From contig NC_084810.1 in assembly GCF_963583255.1 (NCBI RefSeq), forward strand, positions 11,119,853 through 11,183,852: 64,000 nucleotides of DNA, given 5' to 3'. The notes under the pieces are model-generated. The model saw only the letters and a program-made list of their open reading frames with translations, had not been told where the DNA came from and ran no database searches. Position 1 is the stretch's first letter. Every line of letters starts with the position of its first letter. Made by a program: the position numbers and the translations under genes. This DNA is from Pyrus communis. Its lineage: Eukaryota > Streptophyta > Magnoliopsida > Rosales > Rosaceae. Shown here in pieces: positions 57,007 through 64,000 of the stretch.

Positions 57007-60000
57007 ATGATTTCTACACCTAGTCCAACGACTACACCTATTACTGCCGCCACTGCTCCGACAGAGATGGACCATAAGCCGGTGAGTCCGGTTGACCCAG
57101 TTGGTCCTCCAGTCCCACAGGTGCTGGCATCGTCGACTTCTTTGGTGGTGCTACTTGTTAGTGCCTGACGTGCTCACCGACGTCCCCGCACTCCGGACCA
57201 GATGTCGCCATCGGGATCCACAACCGATTCCCCGGGTACACAACCAGGTATACAATCCTAATTTACTCTCTCATTGCCATGTTGTTATTTTAGGTTCAAT
57301 TTGTTAAGTTATGTCATGTAAGGATTAAAAAGTTGTCATCGTTTCGAACCTTTTATTAAACTGTTGTGATCATTGTGTTGGATACGTATATTGTTTATGT
57401 TATTTTCAGGGTTTTGGTAAATGTTTTAATTATAGGGAAGGTTATGCCGAAATTGTAGTAGGATTTGTTATTAGTTTTGGGTTAATATTTGTTTTTTTCA
57501 TTTGTTTACAGCGAAGAAAAACACCCGGGGACCTTGTCGGCAATTGAAGACGGCGAAGGTCACCCGGGTGACCAATGGTCGTATCATAATCGGATACGAG
57601 GAGCGACATCGAGTAGCACCAATGGCGGAGCAGTATAGTGCATTGGCCCACGACATCGGGCACGTCGTGAGGACCTTTTGCCCTATGCAGTGGGAGTCTT
57701 GGAAGGCAATGCCGGAGGAGATGAAGAACACAGTGTGCAATCATTTGTCAGTAAGTGGCGTCGCCTTTTTAATGCTTTTCATGTAAACTTTATATATTTA
57801 TATTTATTACTATCTTTTATTACTAATACTTTCATAATATTTGTTACATTGCAGACAAACTACAATTTGGAGGACATGAACAAGTATATGTTGGTGTACC
57901 TCAATCGGCTTTTCATCGAATGGTACAAGCAGTGGAAGAGTGACCTGGACCAATATTTTGAGCAGTTTGATGATCTATAGGTCGCTCTCGTGAAAGGTTG
58001 CTTGAAGAAGTTCAAGGATCGACAAGATAGTTGGGTTTGGCTCTGCGGTTATCTTCAGGAGTCCGCCTCCCAGCTTCCCTTGGACATGTCGATTCAGTTT
58101 GTGGATCCCCTTAAGGATGTGGGGTTTCACATCCTGACAAAGACGTGGACTAGACTTTCGGTCGGAGGCCAGGGACATATTGTCAGGGGATGGGAAGTTG
58201 ACAGGAGCATATTTATGCGACTTTGTTAGCCCATTTCCTTGCATTTAGTGAGTTAGTTTCTATTTATTATAGTGATTTAAGCTATTTTTGTGTGTTTGTA
58301 GGTTCAATTGGTTCAAGTGGCAAGAAAAGGCAATTTGGAGCATTTTAGAGCAGTTTTGGGCTGGGAATGGATAACACATGCGTGGAGAAAGGTGGATGGA
58401 CGAATTTGAAGTTCAAGAAGGGCTAAGAATATGCTAAAGAGATGGAAGAGTTAATTAAGACAAAGAAGATATGGAGCTCAGCAAGAAAGAAGGAAACATG
58501 AGCCAAACTACCTTATTTTATCTTAGCCAATCCTAATCCTACACTACTTAAGTTCCAGTTGCTAGGGGGATCCCTAATTATATTAGGACACTTAAATATA
58601 TGATTCTAGAAGGCTTAATCCTAATTCTACAAGGGTCCCGCACCTTTCCTTCTGGAACACCCATGTCTTGCCATGCACTCCCTTTCCCTTTCCTTCCAAG
58701 ATCCTGCCGCACATTTCTTTCCCTTTTCCCTCTTGGATTTTGATTTTAATTAGCCTTTTTCCTTGAGAATTTAGAGTGCAAATCTTCCCCAAAATTTAAT
58801 TAATGCCGTGCCCTTCTCCCTTTTAAATAAATACATTCTGCCATACCAAAGGGGAGACCACTCAGCCAACACCCACATACTTTAACCTATTTTCAGAGCC
58901 AAACACCTTTGTGCCGCAACTTTGCAAGGAAAAAGATGATAGCTTGGAGTCGTATCTGCCATTCAAGACTTTTGGATTGTTGGAGCGTTTCTAGGTGTAT
59001 TCAATCTTCTATTTTCAATGTTTAATGTAAGTTATCTTTGTTTAATTACGAACATGAAGAGCTAAACTTGTTTTGGCTAGAGGAGAATTCAAAGCCATGA
59101 ACATATATGTGATATGAATTGATTTCATCCAATTATTGTTTCGTAAAACATGAATGTGGTTTACTTATCTGTTTGATTGATAACTTATTCTTGTATGTTG
59201 ATTAAGGATGCATACTTAGTTTGCATGCATGAATTTGATGCTAAAATATAAGGGAATTTCACCTAATCGTTATGAACTTATATTTATAAGTAGTGGAAGT
59301 CACTAGTCATAATTGTGTTAAGTAAATCCATGGCAGGAGTATCATGCTTTTCATGGTTACGAATGCCTTGTCAATGCTTATGATTTTCATAGAACTTAAT
59401 GATCTTTGATATGTATCTCTATCATGTTGTTCATATGAGAACTTGATAAGAATAATTTGATTGTGTCACTGAGTCCAATTCAACGAAATTAGGGAAATCT
59501 GAAAGTTAATTTGTGCAGTTCACAATTAATTTGGGGATTGTCATTCATGGTTTATTGGAATAATAATTGGAAATCGATTTGTATGCATATGTGTCATGTG
59601 TGGAGAAGGACCCTCTAGCTAGCCTATTACCCATCAATTCACCCAAATTCGTATCAATTTACTTTGTTTCTGTAACTTGTTTGTTTAAGTTTTAAATTCG
59701 TCAAAACCAATCCCCCCCCTTTAATATTTTGTGTTTACTTAGCTAGGACCTGTTTAAATCTATTTCTTTTAGTGTTTTGAGTCAAAGTAAGTTAGAATTC
59801 GTCCAAAGTCATCCTTAGTTTCTGTTTTGAGTCAATTTGCTTGTTTTGCGATGTTTTGAGTCATTCTAGTTTGTTTTAAGTCATTAGAGTCTAGTTTTAT
59901 GTTTTTGAATCTAGTTTAGTGTTTTAGAATTTAAATTTGAGAGATTAGCATCCCTTCTAATCCCCCGCCTATAACGATCCCTGCTTATTCATACTACAAC

Positions 60001-60377
60001 TACATAAAAATGGTTTATGTTTGTGTACTATTTTATATCACATCAAATGCAAGGCGGCGGGAGAGTGGAGCCTCGTCATCTTCATAGTCAAAGGGCTAGG
60101 TTACGGCTTTGACGTAGGAAGTGGCTGGCTTGAGGAGTGAGCTGGCATTGTACAAGTCTCAAATGTTAATGCTTGTACAAGCCCTCAGTTCCTCCGGAAT
60201 ATGTCTCACTGGTTTTTTTGCACCACCACCTTTAGAGCCCTTCACATCAAGCATGCACAACAATCAGGCCCGTCGACCTTCGATCCTGTCCCCAACGCCA
60301 CCCCTACCAGCAACAAGATTACCAAGCACCTTCGAACGACTTGCCTATAGATTATTCTGCATTTTTTTTTTTCATAG
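57007..60377 (+). pseudogene. Ptta/En/Spm-type (Transposase_24) protein gene, CACTA-B
   Basis: Exon 1 (57007-57247) is Pro/Thr/Ser-rich (MISTPSPTTTPITAATAPTE) with a TGA near 57167. Exon 2 (57512-57750, 239 bp) holds GPCRQLKTAKVTRVTNGRII, AEQYSALAHDIGHVV and WESWKAMPEEMKN. Exon 3 starts at 57855 (TNYNLEDMNKYMLVYLNRLF; WYKQWKSDLDQYFEQF), with TAG at 57978-57980 where CACTA-A has Gln, then DSWVWLCGYL. The exon with the NK-x-NR...SRSF signature is deleted relative to CACTA-A. A solo LTR (58199-60045) splits the C-terminal part, which resumes RRESGASSSS and ends near 60377 after a Gln/Pro-rich tail. Confidence 0.8.
58199..60045 (+). mobile_element. Solo LTR in the Ptta gene of CACTA-B
   Basis: It begins TGACAGGAGCATATTTATG and ends TTATATCACATCA, the same termini as the solo LTR at 27630-29907, but is about 430 bp shorter. 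CACTA-A is uninterrupted at this point (about 8313-8322), which defines the insertion. Flanking bases (GAAGT left, AATGC right) do not match, so the TSD has decayed or been altered. No internal retroelement region is present. Confidence 0.85.
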
Positions 60378-60554
60378 TTTCGTTCCCGCTTTCTTTTAAA
60401 ACTTTGTATTTGTAGGTACATTTTTATTTATATTATAATTTATTTATTTTTATTCATTAATTTGCTCTCTTTTTTTTTTGTTTTTTTTTGTCATTTGTAT
60501 CAATTTATTTTTTATAATTTTTCTTTTATTCTATTTATTATTATTATTTTTATT

Positions 60555-60915
60555 AAAAATTACACTTGCGCGACGCCGACGGGTTATCGTGCAAAATTAC
60601 GTGCCTCTTACATGTTTCGTTGTGCAAATTTTTTTGAGACAAATTGTTGACGTCCCCAGAAGTTTCTCGTCACAAAGCACACTTGTACCCTTTTATATCA
60701 TATGACGAAAACCTTTGTCTGTATAACTTTTGTGCGACGAGTACTAAAGCGTCGCACAATTGTTTAGGTGCATCAGGAATTTGCACTTGTTCATCGCGCA
60801 AGGTCTTTTTTCACAACCTTTGTGCAACAAATTTTGGGCGACGATTTGTGCGACCCAAAAATGCCTTATACAATAAAGTCTCCCTCATCACGCAAACTGT
60901 TTAATTTAGTTAGTA
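60555..60915 (+). repeat. Terminal and subterminal repeat array, CACTA-B 3' end
   Basis: Motif copies at about 60567-60600 (CTTGCGCGACGCC / ATCGTGCAAAA), 60612-60630, 60664-60675, 60730-60760 (TTTGTGCGACGAG / GCGTCGCACAATTG), 60788-60802 (TTCATCGCGCAAGG), 60820-60860 and 60885-60895, then the terminal repeat GTTTAATTTAGTTAGTA. It matches the end array of CACTA-A (7387-7645). Confidence 0.78.
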
Positions 60916-60918
60916 CAT

Positions 60919-61418
60919 GAAAATAATGGGTTTTGGGTCAACAAGATAACTAATCGGGTCATTATCGGATCACACAATAAGAACCCGTTAATAAGGGGTC
61001 CTTAATAAGTTTACATGAGGGTGATACGCGGGTAACTTGTTTCGACACGTTAAGAAAAAAGTTATTTTAATGATTTTAAATTTTAAACTACTAAGAAAAT
61101 TACTATAAAATACAATAACCATAGTGTATATGTATATATTGTATATTAAATATGTATTTTTTGTATTATTATTCTATAAAAATTTAAAAAATTGAAGTTT
61201 TATTTATTTAGTTCTTTTTATAGTATACTATAAGCAAAGAGTGAGATTAAAAAATATAAAACACATTAAAAATAAAACTATCAAGTAATTTACAAATAGC
61301 AAAAATATTAAAAAATTATAATAATTAATTTACAAGTGCAAAAAAATGTGAAAAAAAATATGCAAACGCTCCTAATCGCATCCTTTATGCTTTGAGGATG
61401 GGTACATTGTCGTTTAAA
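60919..61418 (+). other. hAT-like element interior between CACTA-B and MULE
   Basis: ACCCGTT/CGGGTA-rich sequence (60940-61040), then AT-rich sequence. It aligns in reverse with 31550-31770 of the other hAT-like copy, including AGAAAAAAGTTATTTTAATG versus its near complement. No coding region. Confidence 0.6.
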
Positions 61419-61427
61419 TTTTTAAAA

Positions 61428-62292
61428 GGGAATTTTTATTTGAACCCATGTAGCCTCTTTCTACACCCAACTTACTCTCTACACCCATATGATTTTTAAT
61501 TAAAGAATTAATCTCTCTTTAAACCTAAATTTATTACCTAAAATGTCATTCCATACCCAATTCAAAATGTTAATTTCTCTTTACACCCATTTATAAAAAA
61601 AAATTTCAAACTAAGTAGTTTTGTTTTCAAAGAAGTTCGAAAGTCAAAAATCTTCTAGGTCCTATGTACCTGCTTGCAGATGCAATTGCAATAGCTGAGG
61701 CAAGAAAAAGGAGGAAAATTTTCATGAAGCTATAGAGCGTTCATGGCCGGCAATGTTGAACACAGTGCTGAACTTCGATTTGTGTTGACTATAAATTCTC
61801 TCCTAGTTTTCATGCAGGTCCTTTTATTTTAAGAGGACTCCTTGAAGATTTAAGTGCAGAGCACATCACCTGACCATGATTATAAAAGGTTGTTGACAAT
61901 TGACATAAAAGATGTGGCCTGTAACTTAGGTACTTCTTCAAGGCTTTCGCTTGTTTTATATGTTGTTTATTTAATTCGAATGGTTTGAGAGTGAGATGTT
62001 GGTTCATCCAACTCCTCAATCCTTGCTGGAAATAGGGTTTTAGCCATCGATAAAAAAAACTTGTTTTTCTCTATAAGAGTTATTAGGGTTTTAGTCAGAA
62101 TGAACGTAGGATAAACAAGGAGTGATGGTAACGTTTAATTATAATATGTGGGTTTATTGATAAATTGTAGTTTTATTATTAATTTCATCTTGTACTTGAT
62201 GATACTTATGCAAGATGATAAAACTGACAATTAACATTTAAAATTTAAGTTGGGTGTAGAAAGAGGTTACATGGATTTAAATAAAATTTCCC
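61428..62292. mobile_element. Non-autonomous MULE, 865 bp, nested in the hAT-like element
   Basis: Terminal inverted repeats of about 47 bp: the left end GGGAATTTTTATTTGAACCC runs to CTACACCCAACTTA, and the right end is the near complement. A perfect 9-bp TSD, TTTTTAAAA, lies at 61419-61427 and 62293-62301. The interior differs from the related MULE at 34960-35907 and includes a TTGCAG/ATGCAATTGC junction (about 61674) followed by DAIAIAEARKRRKIFMKL, resembling a captured exon. No transposase. Confidence 0.9.
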
Positions 62293-62301
62293 TTTTTAAA
62301 A

Positions 62302-62926
62302 CCATACAAACCCTCATGAATAGTATCTTTAAGGGAGTTCAAAGGAAATAAAATTCATAATCACTAATTTACAGGTCTGAAAAATGTGAAAGCATATGTA
62401 AACGCTTATGATTGCATCATCTATGCTTAGACAATGGTTACATGGTCGTTTAGATTTTTAAAACAATCCAAATCTCATGAATAGTTTTTTTATTTATTTG
62501 AGTGCAAAATTAATAATAATTATTGTAGGAGTGTGAAAAATGTAAAAAAAAAAAAAATATATACAGTCACTCGTAATGACAAGCTTTATAACTTTCATGA
62601 AAAGGTCAACTCCGAAATCCGACACTAGGATCCATAAACCTTAAATTTAAATTTAACGGTCAATTGTCGTTTGCGTTTTATTCTACTCACCGAATTTTAT
62701 TTTTTAGATTTTCATTATTTATTGATTTAAAATATGTTTTCTTTAACGGTTAACGGGTCGAGTCATATTACCTGATAATATTAATATGTCTATTTCGGGT
62801 CGGGTCATATTATCCGTTTACTTTAACGGGTGTTACACGACATAACCTATTAAGATATCGGGTATGTCATGATTATATCACGAAAATAACACGAACACAA
62901 AAAACATAACACGAATGCCAAGTCTA
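62302..62926 (+). other. hAT-like element interior and right end
   Basis: A partly repeated AT-rich block (62390-62560), then ACGGGT-rich terminal region (62740-62880) and the terminal repeat AATGCCAAGTCTA. The segment 62690-62890 is an inverted copy of 63565-63722. Confidence 0.6.
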
Positions 62927-62934
62927 GACGGAAG

Positions 62935-63057
62935 AAGCAAGAATTCTGTACACTTCTGTGTGTGCAAACTCATTTGTTGCATTTTTTGTTGATTATCTGT
63001 TTCATCCTCGTGACGAACGTGAGAAAGTCATTGTTTATGGCACTGGTGAAGCCAAGG
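62935..63057 (+). pseudogene. Eugenol/isoeugenol synthase-like gene, continuation of exon 3
   Basis: Joined to 40774, the frame continues EEARILYTSVCANSF, VAFFVDYLFHPRDEREKV and IVYGTGEAK, the expected next residues of the reductase family, where this stretch helps form the substrate pocket. A donor-like GGTTGC follows at 63058. Exons 4 and 5 (the C-terminal half) were not found in the remaining 940 bp, so they are missing or beyond the window. The continuation fixes the hAT-like insertion point to the base. Confidence 0.85.
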
Positions 63058-63528
63058 GTTGCAAGTGGTGTATTTCACTTCTGGACCACAAATATTAATG
63101 CACTTGTCCTCATATAAGTTTCACATTTTCTTACTTTTAATTATGTTTTAAAAGTAGTTATATTAAAAGAATTACACCGATTACGTCGCCTGAGAAAAGA
63201 AATGGAAAAGATTTTGCCCCTTCAGGTACAAAAAATGTTGTCCATTGCTAAGGACTGTTGGTGTATAAACACTTCTAAGCTGATTTCTAAGTGTCAAAGT
63301 AATATTGTTTGAATTTCATTTTAAAAGGTTTTACTTGAGATGCAATGAGAGCCGTAGGAATATAGTACTACTGGCATCTCTAGATAGCTTTCCTTGAAGT
63401 GATAGATTATAACAAATGTAAGCACCTCATCGGGTGTCTAAGATAAATGGTTAGAATTTGCTCTGATGTAAGAGAGAGAAGGATCTCCCTTCCTCTCTCC
63501 TCTAACGGAAGATCACATTTTGTGTGTG
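63058..63528. other. Probable intron remnant and unassigned sequence
   Basis: AT-rich sequence after the exon 3 donor. A short purine-rich AGAGAGAAGGATC tract lies near 63470. No exon 4 similarity was recognised. Confidence 0.4.
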
Positions 63529-64000
63529 AGAGAAGTCGTGTTTTCTGTGTTTGTGTTGTTTTCATGAGATACCCGATATCTTAATAGGTCGTCTCGTGTA
63601 ACACCCATTAATGTAAACGGATAATATGACTCGACCTGAAATCGACCCGTTAATATTATTAGGTAATATGATCCGACCCTTTACCCGTTAAAGAAAATAT
63701 ATTTTAAATCAATAATAATGAAAATGGAAGACATATTTGATCAAAAAAAAAAAAAAAAAAAAACATAATACCAAATTAGTATATACATACTACATTATCC
63801 CATGAATATTACTTCAAAACATAAAATAAAAAAAATAAAAAAAAAAGCCGTTAGTCTTTCAAGTATTACATACTCTAAAATAAGAGCCTAATGAAAAAAT
63901 ATCAGTACATTACTATAAATTACCAAATGTTCAAGGATATGCAAAATGAAGGGAGTTGCGCGTCAAGGTTGAGAAACCTTGCACGTTTATATATGCTTTC
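63529..64000 (-). mobile_element. hAT-like element copy, opposite orientation, partial
   Basis: 63565-63722 is the reverse complement, with few changes, of 62690-62890 in the large hAT-like element (for example CCCGATATCTTAATAGGTCG here and its near complement there). The terminal TAGACTTGGCA is not recognisable at the near end, so it is degenerate or truncated. It runs to the window edge through an A-run (63744-63764). Confidence 0.6.

Larger units (their letters stand above)
40826..60915 (+). mobile_element. CACTA-B: CACTA transposon with nested copia and solo LTR
   Basis: The left end is CACTAGTAGAAAAAATAG. The right end is GTTTAATTTAGTTAGTA, matching the complement of CACTA-A's other end (CACTACTACATTAAAC) with a one-base insertion and a changed last base. 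A 3-bp TSD, CAT, flanks it at 40823-40825 and 60916-60918. Length is 20,090 bp. Plus-strand genes: extra short ORF (41250-41640), short ORF (42177-42796), TNP2 (51628-55106), Ptta protein (57007-60377). Nested: copia-2 (42925-50374) and a solo LTR (58199-60045). It also carries an F-box gene fragment. Confidence 0.92.
40775..62926 (+). mobile_element. hAT-like non-autonomous element inserted in exon 3, hosting further insertions
   Basis: The left terminus is TAGACTTGGCAATTTC. The right terminus is AATGCCAAGTCTA, its complement over about 11 bp. Eight-base flanks GACAGAAG (40767-40774) and GACGGAAG (62927-62934) match at 7 of 8, as expected for an aged hAT TSD. Removing the element and one TSD copy restores the host gene reading frame. 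Net element sequence is 40775-40825 plus 60919-62926, itself containing a MULE. It is rich in ACGGGT/ACCCGT. No transposase was found. Confidence 0.9.

Noticed and set aside
58592..58792. Minus-strand ORF of 66 codons
   Set aside because: It lies inside a solo LTR and shows no domain.

Overview
The window looks like eudicot nuclear DNA. It is AT-rich, has spliced genes with GT-AG introns, and is mostly transposable elements. A gene fragment close to the eugenol/isoeugenol synthase branch and several repeat types would fit a woody Rosaceae genome (apple, pear or relatives), but that placement is inference. No rRNA, tRNA gene, CRISPR array or bacterial feature was seen.

Layout. 1-3945 is a Ty1/copia element on the minus strand, cut by the window edge. 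7387-19423 is CACTA-A, a complete CACTA (En/Spm) transposon on the minus strand with target-site duplication (TSD) AAT. 19.4-40.8 kb is the gene-bearing spacer. It holds a five-exon coiled-coil protein gene (23291-25868, BRANCHLESS TRICHOME-like), a two-exon gene for a 79-residue mitochondrial protein (33780-34100, probably a small plant complex I subunit), a solo LTR nested inside another solo LTR (27330-30645, inner TSD ACCAC), one hAT-like copy, one Mutator-like (MULE) copy and a copia LTR remnant.

The right part is a deep nest. A eugenol-synthase-like gene (exons 1-2 and part of 3 at 40071-40774) is split inside exon 3 by a hAT-like element (40775-62926, 8-bp TSD). Its reading frame resumes at 62935-63057. 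The hAT-like element was hit by CACTA-B (40826-60915, TSD CAT) and by a MULE (61428-62292, 9-bp TSD). CACTA-B was in turn hit by a full-length copia element (42925-50374, TSD TATTT) and carries a solo LTR (58199-60045).

CACTA-A and CACTA-B are diverged copies of one family in opposite orientation. Each encodes, in order, a short spliced ORF of unknown role (145 codons, exon lengths 64/206/168 in both), a TNP2-type transposase and a Ptta/En/Spm-type (Transposase_24) protein. CACTA-B has a further short spliced ORF at its 5' end. Clusters of imperfect palindromes built on TTGCGCGACGAA sit at both ends and also between the genes, so each gene is bracketed by end-type repeats. The short ORFs share the core and the phase-0 intron position of the Ptta protein and look like paralogous mini-versions of it. 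This modular layout is the most unusual signal in the window.

All transposon proteins are broken by stops, frameshifts or lost splice sites. The only host genes that look intact are those at 23291-25868 and 33780-34100.
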